A stretch of 64,000 bases of DNA, taken from NCBI RefSeq assembly GCF_900129725.1, contig NZ_FQWQ01000001.1:744001-808000 (forward strand). The letters are read 5' to 3'. This document shows, piece after piece, positions 26,856 to 34,761 of the stretch; within the stretch, counting starts at the first letter, position 1; each line of letters opens with the position of its first letter. This DNA comes from Chryseolinea serpens (lineage in GTDB: Bacteria > Bacteroidota > Bacteroidia > Cytophagales > Cyclobacteriaceae). Under the pieces are notes generated by a model. The model was given only the letters and a program-made list of their open reading frames with translations, had not been told where the DNA came from and made no database searches. The translations under genes were made by a program, and so were the position numbers.

Positions 26856-27425
26856 ATGACCCTAAAAATCGGTGACAAAGCCCCCGCCTTCTCGGCAAAA
26901 GACCAGGATGGCAAAGACGTAAAACTTTCGGACTTCAAGGGCAAAAAACTGGTGCTCTATTTCTATCCCAAAGACATGACCCCCGGCTGCACGGCGGAAG
27001 CCTGCGACCTGCGCGACAACTACAACGTGTTGTTGAAGCGAGGCTATGAGGTGCTGGGCGTGAGCACCGACACCGAAAAGATGCACCAGAAATTTATCGC
27101 CAAGGAAAAACTCCCCTTCCGTCTGTTGGCCGATCCCGAGAAGACCGTGCACGATGCTTATGGCACCTGGGTCGAGAAATCCATGTATGGCCGCAAGTAT
27201 ATGGGCACCGCCCGCGTCACGTTCATCATCAACGAGGCCGGCGTCATCGAAGACCTCATCGAAAAGGTCGACACAAAAAATCACACCAGCCAGATCCTGA
27301 AAACCAACGGCGCCTCCGCCGCCCCGGCCAAAAAAGCTGCGACAAAGAAGGCTGCTCCCGCAAAGAAAGTTGTTGCTGCGAAGAAGGCTTCGCCGGCTAA
27401 GAAGACAGCAGCCAAGAAGAAATAA
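26856..27425 (+). CDS. bcp: Thioredoxin-dependent peroxiredoxin (Bcp/PrxQ) with lysine-alanine tail
   Basis: 189 aa. Residues 1-150 are a normal Bcp: peroxidatic Cys45 in TPGCTAEAC and Cys50 as the resolving partner, RKYMGTARVTFIIN. Bcp reduces peroxides with thioredoxin. Residues 152-189 form an extra tail of repeated AAPAKKA/TKKAAPAKK units, like bacterial histone H1 (HctA/Hc1) tails, positively charged and disordered. The tail could bring the enzyme to DNA or ribosomes (inference). It may be co-transcribed with the M23 gene and ends at a palindromic terminator. Confidence 0.93.
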   Translation: MTLKIGDKAPAFSAKDQDGKDVKLSDFKGKKLVLYFYPKDMTPGCTAEACDLRDNYNVLLKRGYEVLGVSTDTEKMHQKFIAKEKLPFRLLADPEKTVHDAYGTWVEKSMYGRKYMGTARVTFIINEAGVIEDLIEKVDTKNHTSQILKTNGASAAPAKKAATKKAAPAKKVVAAKKASPAKKTAAKKK

Positions 27426-27450
27426 GGGAAACGTTTCCCTTTAACTTTTG
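27424..27450 (+). terminator. Probable terminator at the end of bcp (or LacI-type operator)
   Basis: The 18-bp perfect palindrome AAGGGAAACGTTTCCCTT overlaps the bcp stop codon and is followed by TTAACTTTT. As RNA it folds into a 7-bp stem with an ACGT loop. The DNA symmetry around a central CG also resembles LacI/GalR operators, so a regulatory role for the transketolase gene downstream cannot be excluded. Confidence 0.55.
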
Positions 27451-27575
27451 CCATCCGTAAATCACTGATCCCCCTCGTTTTGCGACAAGTCATCGCTTGT
27501 GTTCGCGAACATCGGCGTGATTATAATGGCCTCAAAACAGACGGCCAAAATTTACAAAGTATTCTTCTTCTGCCA

Positions 27576-27607
27576 TTTGGTGGGGGTTATCGCGTGCGGT
27601 ATATTCG
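27576..27607 (+). promoter_or_regulatory. Promoter of the transketolase N-terminal gene
   Basis: TTTG (27576-27579), 20 bases, TATATTCG (27600-27607, one mismatch to TAnnTTTG). The start codon at 27631 follows after a short leader, which supports that start over ATG 27526. Confidence 0.5.
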
Positions 27608-27630
27608 CAGCCAAAACATGTGAAAAACCC

Positions 27631-28479
27631 ATGAGCCAAGCCGACATCCCACAACTGAAAAAAATTGCTTCCCAGGTCCGCAGAGATATTGTTCGCATGG
27701 TGCACGCCTGCCAGTCAGGTCACCCCGGCGGTTCGTTGGGCTGCACCGATTTCTTCGTGGCCTTGTATTTTCACATCCTGAAACACGATCCCAAATTCAA
27801 CATGGCCGGCAACGGTGAGGACCTTTTCTTCCTCTCCAACGGCCACATATCGCCGGTGTGGTACTCCACCCTGGCCCGCTCCGGCTACTTCGACATAAAA
27901 GAGCTGGCCACCTTCCGCAAGCTGGATTCCAGGTTGCAAGGCCACCCCGCTACCCATGAACATTTGCCCGGCATCCGCATCGCGTCAGGCTCCCTGGGAC
28001 AGGGACTCTCTGTAGCCCTGGGTGCAGCCCAAGCCAAGAAACTGAGCAACGACGACCGCTTCGTTTTCGTCCTCATGGGCGACGGCGAATTGCAGGAAGG
28101 CCAGGTATGGGAAGCTGCCATGTATGCAGCCCACAACAAAATGGACAACGTCATCGCCTCCATCGACTACAATGGCCAGCAAATCGACGGCCCTGTGAAT
28201 AAGATCCTCAACTTGCTGGACCTCAAGGCCAAGTGGGAAGCGTTTGGCTGGGAAGTGATCGACAGCAACGGCAACAACATGGAAGAGATCGTGAAGACCC
28301 TGGAGTATGCCAAGACCCAAGCCAAAAAAGGCAAGCCCGTCCTCAACCTCATGAAGACCGAAATGGGCTTCGGTGTAGACTACATGGTTGGCTCCCACAA
28401 ATGGCACGGCGTAGCCCCCAACGATGAAGAACTCGCCAAAGCCCTCGCCCAACTCGAACAAACCCTCGGCGACTACTAA
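27631..28479 (+). CDS. Transketolase, N-terminal (thiamine pyrophosphate-binding) subunit
   Basis: 282 aa from the ATG at 27631 (MSQADIPQLKK); a promoter lies just upstream. It equals the first half of a transketolase: HPGGSLGCTDF, SNGHISPVWYS, ASGSLGQGLS, and GDGELQEGQVWEA with the ThDP/Mg2+ ligand motif. The partner half is at 31857-32810, separated by three genes, while such halves are usually adjacent. Together they move two-carbon units between pentose-phosphate sugars. Confidence 0.93.
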   Translation: MSQADIPQLKKIASQVRRDIVRMVHACQSGHPGGSLGCTDFFVALYFHILKHDPKFNMAGNGEDLFFLSNGHISPVWYSTLARSGYFDIKELATFRKLDSRLQGHPATHEHLPGIRIASGSLGQGLSVALGAAQAKKLSNDDRFVFVLMGDGELQEGQVWEAAMYAAHNKMDNVIASIDYNGQQIDGPVNKILNLLDLKAKWEAFGWEVIDSNGNNMEEIVKTLEYAKTQAKKGKPVLNLMKTEMGFGVDYMVGSHKWHGVAPNDEELAKALAQLEQTLGDY

Positions 28480-28500
28480 ACAAACGTTGCGTCTCCTTTG

Positions 28501-28544
28501 CGCCTCTGCGCCTCTGCGGTAAAATAACCCAAGGCGCAGAGGCG
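28501..28544 (+). repeat. Inverted repeat after the transketolase N-terminal gene
   Basis: Arms CGCCTCTGCGCCT (28501-28513) and AGGCGCAGAGGCG (28532-28544) with an 18-base loop, and an extra direct GCGCCTCT copy before it. It can form a strong RNA hairpin 22 bases after the stop codon, but no clear T-tract follows, so it may be an RNA-stabilising element or a weak terminator. Confidence 0.65.
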
Positions 28545-28600
28545 TTATACTTTTACGACCACCCCAACCAACCCTCACGGCATATCCTTACCTTAACCGC

Positions 28601-30001
28601 ATGGAATTGAAGTTCCCCCCATCGTTGCTCCGCGTTTCACTGCTGATGCTCCTGTTCGCCCTTTCGCAAGGCGCCTTCGCCCAAACCAAGGTGGTGCAGA
28701 AGCTCCCCGACAAAACCCGCATCCTTTTCCTGCTCGACGCCTCCGGAAGCATGCTGGACCAATGGGAACGCCCCAACCAAACCCGCTGGAGTGTAGCCAA
28801 ATCCATCCTCACACACATCGTGGATTCGCTGGGGAAGAACACGAAACTGGAGCTGGCCTTGCGCGTGTATGGCCACCGTTCGCCGCAGGAAATAAAGAAT
28901 TGCAAAGACACGTGGCTCGAAGTCCCGTTCAGCTCAAAGAGCGCTTCGCTCATCATCGACAAACTCAAAGAGATCAAGCCGAAAGGCGTCACCCCCATCA
29001 CCTACTCGCTGGAGCAATCGGCCAACGATTTTCCCGCAGGACCCGGCTATCGCAACATCGTGATTCTGATCACCGACGGCATCGAGTCGTGTGGTGGTGA
29101 CTTGTGCGCGATGTCGCGGGCCATGCAAAAACGGGGTGTATTTCTGAGACCGTATATCATCGGGTTGGGGCTGCGCTCCGAGAAAACGCTGGAGTGCGCC
29201 GGTCGCTACATCGATGCCGACACGCCGGGAAAATTCAGCAATGTTCTGAACGAAGCCATCGAAACGAGCTTTGCCAAGACCACCGTGAGCATCGAGCTGC
29301 TGGACGCCAGTGGCAAGCCGCTGGAGACCAACGTGAACGTATCGTTTGTGAACGCTCAAACCGGCTCGCCCATGTTTGACTTTGTGCACTATCTCGACCG
29401 GCAAGGCCGGCCCGACACCGTGCAGATCGATCCCATCGTGGACTATGACCTGGTGGTGAATACGATCCCGGCCGTGGTGAAGCGGGGCATTGCGCTCGAA
29501 CCCGGCAAACACAACGTGATCCGCATCCCCGCGCCGCAGGGAAACCTGCTCATCAAACAAGAAGGCCGGAGAGACAACAGCCTGCAATCCATCGTGCGCG
29601 AAAAGGGCAAGGTCGAGATCATCAACACGCAACAAAGCAACGAGACCTTCCGCTACCTCACGGGAAAATATGAAGTGGAAACCCTCACGTTGCCACGCCG
29701 CATCTTTACCATCGACATTCAACCCAACAAGACGGAGAACATCCTGGTGCCCGCGCCGGGCGTGGTGAACTTTAACACTACGGCTACCGGCTACGGCAGC
29801 CTCTATACCTTGGCCGATGACGGAACACAGCAGTGGGTATGCAACCTCAACGAACTCAAGCCACAGTTTTCGCTGACGCTGTTGCCGGGGCAATACAAGA
29901 TCGTTTTCCGGGTGAAGCAGACCACGGGAAGCAAGTATACGGGATTTAAAAAATTCGGTGTACGTTCCGGGGAGACGGTGTCCGTGAACGTGTTCAAGTG
30001 A
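28601..30001 (+). CDS. Secreted VWA domain protein
   Basis: 466 aa with a signal peptide (to AFAQ). The von Willebrand A domain starts at about residue 40 with MIDAS DASGS at 46-50, plus a Thr in KGVTPITYS and ITDGIESCGG later, so metal binding is intact. Cys in IESCGGDLC may form a disulphide. The rest (about 240-466) is beta-rich, with carboxypeptidase-regulatory-like strands (VSIELLDASGKPLE). It is probably a periplasmic or surface adhesin or a sensor. It sits between the two transketolase halves. Confidence 0.85.
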   Translation: MELKFPPSLLRVSLLMLLFALSQGAFAQTKVVQKLPDKTRILFLLDASGSMLDQWERPNQTRWSVAKSILTHIVDSLGKNTKLELALRVYGHRSPQEIKNCKDTWLEVPFSSKSASLIIDKLKEIKPKGVTPITYSLEQSANDFPAGPGYRNIVILITDGIESCGGDLCAMSRAMQKRGVFLRPYIIGLGLRSEKTLECAGRYIDADTPGKFSNVLNEAIETSFAKTTVSIELLDASGKPLETNVNVSFVNAQTGSPMFDFVHYLDRQGRPDTVQIDPIVDYDLVVNTIPAVVKRGIALEPGKHNVIRIPAPQGNLLIKQEGRRDNSLQSIVREKGKVEIINTQQSNETFRYLTGKYEVETLTLPRRIFTIDIQPNKTENILVPAPGVVNFNTTATGYGSLYTLADDGTQQWVCNLNELKPQFSLTLLPGQYKIVFRVKQTTGSKYTGFKKFGVRSGETVSVNVFK

Positions 30002-30011
30002 GGCGTTCGTG

Positions 30012-30128
30012 TTAGTCCAGTGCGCCCAACACCAGCCAGGGCAACACGGCGATGATCAGTGCGACGATGAACCACCACCACAGTTTGCGGTTGGTTTGAG
30101 ATGCTTGTTGAACGCCTTCTTTGGCCAT
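30012..30128 (-). CDS. Small single-pass membrane protein (38 aa)
   Basis: The ATG at 30126-30128 opens 38 codons beginning MAKEGVQQASQTNRKLWWWF. A single helix of IVALIIAVLPWLVL type follows and the chain ends GALD, with its stop at 30012-30014. Topology is positive-in. It is convergent with the VWA gene (10 bases apart) and divergent from cardiolipin synthase. No family is known to me; a membrane-stress or phospholipid link would be a guess from position only. Confidence 0.6.
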   Translation of the reverse strand: MAKEGVQQASQTNRKLWWWFIVALIIAVLPWLVLGALD

Positions 30129-30267
30129 GATGGAAACGAATGTTTAAACCTTTTTACGCAACGGGCGCGGTCGGGGTTGATGACCCGGAAGGCAAAGGCC
30201 GGTGTTTAACAAATCATTAACAAGATGCTGGCATTCCTTGTTGAAATGCCGTTATCTTCACCCCGTG

Positions 30268-31743
30268 ATGAGCCCTGTAATTGAACTTTGGGAGTGGACC
30301 TTCGGCCTGCTAAAGAGCTGGTATTGGCTGCCCCTACTCCTGGCCTACATCGGCGTGATCATTTCCATTCTGCTGGACAATCGAAACCCCATCAAGTCCG
30401 TGGCCTACATCATGTTGCTGGTCTTCCTGCCGGGCCTGGGATTGGTCGTGTATTATTTCTTTGGCAGGGACCTGCGAAAGCAACGCATCTTCAACCTGAA
30501 AGGCGCCGGTGCCATGCCGTTGATGGAGCGATTCTGGAATACCAACCTGCACGAATTTGAAAGAAGGTTTGAACGCGCGGAAGAAAAATTCGGAGGCCTC
30601 GTTGCCGCCTCACGATTGGTCTTCAACCTGCACCAGACCGTGCTCACCGAAAACAATCACTTCGAACTGCTCATCAATGGCGAACAAAAATTCCCCAGCG
30701 TATATGCCGCGCTGGAAGAAGCCGAGCATCACATCCACATCGAATACTACATCTTCACCTACGACGACGTCGGGCGAAAAGTGGTGGACATCCTCATGCG
30801 CAAAGCCAAGCAAGGTGTGGAGGTTCGCCTGGTCATCGACGACATGGGTTCCAAGAACAACAAGCGCATGGTGCGCCGCCTGAAACGCGCCGGCATCGAT
30901 GTGTACCGGTTCATGCCCGTCACGTTCCCCTTCGCCGCCCAGGCCAACTACCGGAACCACCGAAAGATCATTGTGGTGGATGGTAAGGTCGGCTTTGTCG
31001 GGGGGATCAACATGGACGACCGTTACCTGAACAATGGGAAATACAAACTCTTCTGGCGCGATACGCATCTCAAGGTGGAAGGCCCCATGGTGAACCTGCT
31101 GCAGTTCCAATTTTTGTTGAGCTGGCACTTCACGGCGAAGAAGAACTTCGACTTGAAGCCGCCCTACTTCGAGAACACCGGCCCCGCCAAAGGCCGCTCC
31201 CCCGCCACGCTGATCGCGAGCGGCCCCGACTCGCCACGACCGTATTGCATGGAAGCCATCCTGACCGCCATTAACCGGGCATCCAAGATCATCCGCATCA
31301 CCACGCCCTACTTCATCCCTTCCGACCAACTCACCACCGCCCTGCTCATGGCCGTGGGCAACGGCGTGGAAGTGGAGTTGATGCTGCCGGGCAAAACGGA
31401 CTCCTACATCGTGCAGCATGCCTCCTTCTCCTACCTGACGCCCCTGCTGCGGGCCGGCGTGAGAGTGTTTCTCTACGAAAGAGGATTCATCCATGCCAAG
31501 AGCATCACCGTCGATCACCAACTGGCCATCGTGGGAACGGTGAACATGGACACCCGCAGTTTCTACATCAACTTCGAACTGGCAGCGCTGGCCTATGACG
31601 AGGCGTTGTGCAAGGCGCTGGACGACGCCTTCGAGGACGACCTCCAGTATTCGCGCGAACTGAACTATCACATCTGGGGAACCCGCCACATCGTCCGCCG
31701 CGTCACGGAGTCGGTTTGCCGGTTGCTGACGCCCTTGCTTTAG
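30268..31743 (+). CDS. cls: Cardiolipin synthase (phospholipase D family)
   Basis: 491 aa from the ATG at 30268 (MSPVIELWEWTF); an upstream in-frame start at 30202 lacks similarity. Two N-terminal membrane helices (YWLPLLLAYIGVIISILL, VAYIMLLVFLPGLGLVVYYFF) precede two PLD domains. HKD motifs are H231-K233-D238 (NHRKIIVVDG) and H409-K411-D416 (HAKSITVD). It joins two phosphatidylglycerols to form cardiolipin at the inner membrane. It is flanked by the 38-aa protein and the second transketolase half. Confidence 0.94.
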   Translation: MSPVIELWEWTFGLLKSWYWLPLLLAYIGVIISILLDNRNPIKSVAYIMLLVFLPGLGLVVYYFFGRDLRKQRIFNLKGAGAMPLMERFWNTNLHEFERRFERAEEKFGGLVAASRLVFNLHQTVLTENNHFELLINGEQKFPSVYAALEEAEHHIHIEYYIFTYDDVGRKVVDILMRKAKQGVEVRLVIDDMGSKNNKRMVRRLKRAGIDVYRFMPVTFPFAAQANYRNHRKIIVVDGKVGFVGGINMDDRYLNNGKYKLFWRDTHLKVEGPMVNLLQFQFLLSWHFTAKKNFDLKPPYFENTGPAKGRSPATLIASGPDSPRPYCMEAILTAINRASKIIRITTPYFIPSDQLTTALLMAVGNGVEVELMLPGKTDSYIVQHASFSYLTPLLRAGVRVFLYERGFIHAKSITVDHQLAIVGTVNMDTRSFYINFELAALAYDEALCKALDDAFEDDLQYSRELNYHIWGTRHIVRRVTESVCRLLTPLL

Positions 31744-31856
31744 GGTGATTATTTGTGAAAAAGCCTATGGGAAGAGTCCAAAACTTTTGCGACTTTCGCA
31801 ACGCTCAACTGAGAGCTTTAAACCCATTGATTTACTTTTAAACGCATTCCTACCGC

Positions 31857-32810
31857 ATGACCAAGTTCACCTTCACCGAAAAGAAAGATACCCGCTCCGG
31901 CTTTGGCGTGGGCCTGCATGAATTGGGACAAAACAACAACAAAGTCGTTGCCCTCTGCGCCGACCTGACCGGCTCGCTGAAGATGGATGCGTTCAAGAAA
32001 GATTTCCCCGAAAGATTCTACCAGGTAGGCATCGCGGAGGCCAACATGATGGGCCTCGCCGCCGGCATGAGCATCAGCGGAAAGATCCCCTTCACCGGCA
32101 CGTTTGCGAACTTTTCGACCGGCCGCGTATACGACCAAATCCGCCAATCAATCGCTTACTCAGGTAAAAATGTTAAGATTTGCGCCTCCCACGCGGGTTT
32201 GACCCTCGGTGAGGACGGAGCCACCCACCAGATCCTGGAAGACATCGGCATGATGAAAATGCTGCCCGGCATGACCGTGATCGTACCCTGCGATTATGCT
32301 CAAACCAAGGCCGCCACGATTGCCCTGGGCAACCACGTAGGCCCGACCTACCTGCGCTTTGGCCGCCCCAGCTGGCCCATTTTCACCACCGACCGCCCCT
32401 TCATCATCGGCAAAGCCGACAAGATGATCGAAGGCAAGGACGTGACCATCTTCGCTTGCGGCCACCTCGTGTGGAACGCCATCGAAGCCGAAGCCGTACT
32501 GGCCGCCAAAGGCATCAGCGTAGAACTGATCAATATTCACACCATCAAGCCCCTTGATGTTGAAGCCGTGCTGGCCTCTGTAGAAAAAACACGCTGCGTC
32601 GTCACGTGCGAAGAGCACCAAATGAACGGCGGCCTCGGCGACGCCATCGCCCAAGTCCTGGCCCGCACTAACCCAACGCCGCTCGAAATGGTAGCCGTGA
32701 ACGACTCCTTCGGCGAAAGCGGAACCCCCACCCAACTCCTCAAAAAATACGGCCTTGGCCCCGAGAACATCGTAGCCGCCGTTGAAAAGGTGTTGAAGCG
32801 TAAAAAGTAA
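31857..32810 (+). CDS. Transketolase, C-terminal (pyrimidine-binding and transferase) subunit
   Basis: 317 aa. It equals the second half of a transketolase: GIAEANMMGLAAGMS with the catalytic-site Glu, SHAGLTLGEDGATHQ, LRFGRPSWPIF, and the C-terminal domain EEHQMNGGLGDAIAQVL. It must pair with the N-terminal subunit at 27631-28479 to be active. The interval of 3.4 kb between the halves is unusual. Palindromic hairpins start 10 bases after the stop codon. Confidence 0.93.
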   Translation: MTKFTFTEKKDTRSGFGVGLHELGQNNNKVVALCADLTGSLKMDAFKKDFPERFYQVGIAEANMMGLAAGMSISGKIPFTGTFANFSTGRVYDQIRQSIAYSGKNVKICASHAGLTLGEDGATHQILEDIGMMKMLPGMTVIVPCDYAQTKAATIALGNHVGPTYLRFGRPSWPIFTTDRPFIIGKADKMIEGKDVTIFACGHLVWNAIEAEAVLAAKGISVELINIHTIKPLDVEAVLASVEKTRCVVTCEEHQMNGGLGDAIAQVLARTNPTPLEMVAVNDSFGESGTPTQLLKKYGLGPENIVAAVEKVLKRKK

Positions 32811-32820
32811 AACCCATCAC

Positions 32821-32845
32821 GGTTGTTGGTGTCCCACCAACAACC
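32821..32845 (+). repeat. Inverted repeat GGTTGTTGGTG / CACCAACAACC
   Basis: Perfect 11-bp arms with a 3-base loop, 10 bases after the transketolase C-terminal stop. It may stop transcription, although only a short TTCATT tract follows. It shares its core with the hairpin at 32913-32937. Confidence 0.75.
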
Positions 32846-32912
32846 TTCATTCAGCATTCACCGTGTTGACAGTAAAGACAGCCGCTCTGTCCTTCCTGTC
32901 TGATGCAACGCC

Positions 32913-32937
32913 GTTGTTGGTGTTCTTCACCAACAAC
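32913..32937 (+). repeat. Second copy of the GTTGTTGGTG / CACCAACAAC hairpin
   Basis: Ten-base arms with loop TTCTT; same core as the hairpin at 32821. The rest of 32846-33112 holds no gene; ACATCGCTACGG-like words recur twice near 32950 and 33005. Confidence 0.75.
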
Positions 32938-33112
32938 CCATTCGGCATCGCTACACGGAAAAACAAACACCCGCTCTGATTCCCTCATGCATTACACCGT
33001 AGACAACATCGCTACGGAATTCTATCGACCACCAAAAAATTCCATCCAACATCGCCGCAGTCAACGAAACCCGGCGTCACGTTCGCGAGTTTAAATTCCT
33101 AGTTTTATCACT

Positions 33113-33964
33113 ATGAACAGACGAACCTTTCTACAAAGTGCCTCTGCCCTTTCCGGTATCCTCACGATACCCTCCCGGGCATGGGCCAAGAAATCTCCTA
33201 TGAAAATTCACTTCCTCCGACACGCCACCTTCCTGCTGGAAGCCGATGGCGTAACGCTCCTCATCGATCCCATGCTCAGCCCCAAGGACGCCATGGACCC
33301 GGTAGCCAACGCCGCTACCACCAATCGCATCCCCATGGTGGACCTCCCGATCAACGAAGCATCACTAAAAGACAAATTGGCAAAAATCGACGCCGTAATC
33401 GTCACCCACACTCACCGCGATCACTGGGACGCTCGCGCCAAAGAACTCCTTGCCAAAGACATTTCCCTCATCTGCCAGCCATCCGATAAAGACGCGCTGA
33501 CCACCGCAGGCTTCACCAATCTCCTGCCTGTGGAAGACACCATCGAATTCAAAGGACTCAAGATCCATCGCACCGGCGGCCAACACGGCACTGGGGAGAT
33601 TGGCCAAAAGATGGGAAAGGTATCCGGCTTTGTGATCGAACAAAACGGTCATCGCCTCTACGTCGCCGGCGACACCATTTGGTGTGATGAAGTAGCCGAT
33701 GCTTTGAAGAAACACGCCCCGGATTTCATTGTTGTCAACGCCGGTGCTGCACAGTTTCTCCAAGGTGGCCCGATCACGATGAGTGGCGACGATGTAGCCA
33801 CCGTATGCGGCGCCCTCCCCTCGGCAAAAGTGATTGCCGTTCATATGGATACTGTGAATCACTGTCTCTTGAAACGCACCGACCTGCGAAGGATCCTGGA
33901 AGAAAAGAACCTCACGAAACGATGCGCCATCCCGAAAGATGGTGAAGTGCTGTCATTGATATAG
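33113..33964 (+). CDS. MBL-fold metal-dependent hydrolase (UlaG-like), Tat-exported
   Basis: 283 aa. The N-terminus MNRRTFLQSASALSG is a twin-arginine signal, so the protein is folded before export. A beta-lactamase-fold site has HTHRDH at 99-104, a further His in GGQHGTG, and Asp in YVAGDTIW, with HMDTVNH near the end. The closest group is UlaG/L-ascorbate-6-phosphate lactonase-like; the real substrate is unknown. It is monocistronic, and the inverted-repeat array begins 36 bases after its stop. Confidence 0.88.
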   Translation: MNRRTFLQSASALSGILTIPSRAWAKKSPMKIHFLRHATFLLEADGVTLLIDPMLSPKDAMDPVANAATTNRIPMVDLPINEASLKDKLAKIDAVIVTHTHRDHWDARAKELLAKDISLICQPSDKDALTTAGFTNLLPVEDTIEFKGLKIHRTGGQHGTGEIGQKMGKVSGFVIEQNGHRLYVAGDTIWCDEVADALKKHAPDFIVVNAGAAQFLQGGPITMSGDDVATVCGALPSAKVIAVHMDTVNHCLLKRTDLRRILEEKNLTKRCAIPKDGEVLSLI

Positions 33965-34000
33965 TCTTTAGTATTGGGCAGTACTACCGGCTTTCCGACA

Positions 34001-34740
34001 AGCACGTCATTCCGCAGGCACGCATTGCCTCGATCTTCGCGTGTGGCCCAAGGAACCCCGTGGATGGCACGTTGGATCTGTGTGGTGATGAAGTGGTCGC
34101 GCAACTATCGGTGTTTGCCAGTGTTCGTTTTAGCTCGTGTGCAGGTTATCCACTTTCAGTGCTCTCGAAATTCGGGATGTCTTGGATTACTAGCGTAGGT
34201 TTTTAAAAAACGCGTGCCTGCGACATGACGAAGGACTGCCACGCGTTCTGAGAAGCACGTCATTCCGCAGGCACGCACGTCCTCGAGCTTCGCATGTGGC
34301 CCAAGGAATCCCGTGGATGGCACGTTGGATCTGTGTGGTGATAAAGTGGGCGCGCAACTATCGGTGTTTGCCAGTGTTCGTTTTAGCTCGTGTGCAGGTT
34401 ATCCACTTTCAGTGCTCTCGAAATTCGGGATGTCTTGGATTACTGGCGTAGGTTTTAAAAAACGCGTGCCTGCGACATGACGAAGGACTGCCGCGCGTTC
34501 TGAAAAGCACGTCATTCCGCAGGCACGCACGTCCTCGAGCTTCGCATGTGGCCCAAGGAATCCCGTGGATGGCACGTTGGATCTGTGTGGTGATGAAGTA
34601 GGCGAGCGGCTATCGGTGTTTGCCGGTGTTCGTTTCAACCCGTGCGGAGGTTATCCAGGCTCAGTGCTCTCGAAATTCGGGATGTCTTGAACTACTGGCG
34701 TAGGTTTTTAAACAACTTGTGCCTGCGACATGACGAAGTA
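34001..34740. repeat. Three tandem ~252-bp units with terminal inverted repeats
   Basis: Units begin at 34001, 34254 and 34506 (periods 253 and 252). Each carries a left end CGTCATTCCGCAGGCACGC (34005-34023, 34258-34276, 34510-34528) and a matching right end GCGTGCCTGCGACATGACG (34212-34230, 34464-34482; degenerate at 34717-34735). The arms pair over 19 bases with two mismatches. Units 1 and 2 are nearly identical inside; unit 3 has diverged. No open frame is conserved and no transposase is nearby. The edges resemble the CGTCATTGCGAG-type palindromic repeats of other bacteria. The array fills the space between two convergent genes. Confidence 0.9.
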
Positions 34741-34761
34741 CCGACAGGCTCGTCTACAGGT

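Noticed and set aside
28934-29893. 319-codon minus-strand open frame
   Set aside because: Antisense to the VWA protein with its intact MIDAS motif.
30610-31689. 359-codon minus-strand open frame
   Set aside because: Antisense to cardiolipin synthase, whose HKD motifs fix the true strand.
34153-34161. TTATCCACT inside the tandem units, resembling a DnaA box
   Set aside because: The third unit reads differently at this place and the repeat is explained as a whole; not a sign of an origin.
34399-34638. 79-codon minus-strand frame in the repeat array
   Set aside because: Frame is not kept across units and the product is low-information.
34001-34740. CRISPR array
   Set aside because: Units are ~252 bp without short repeat/spacer alternation and no cas gene is present.
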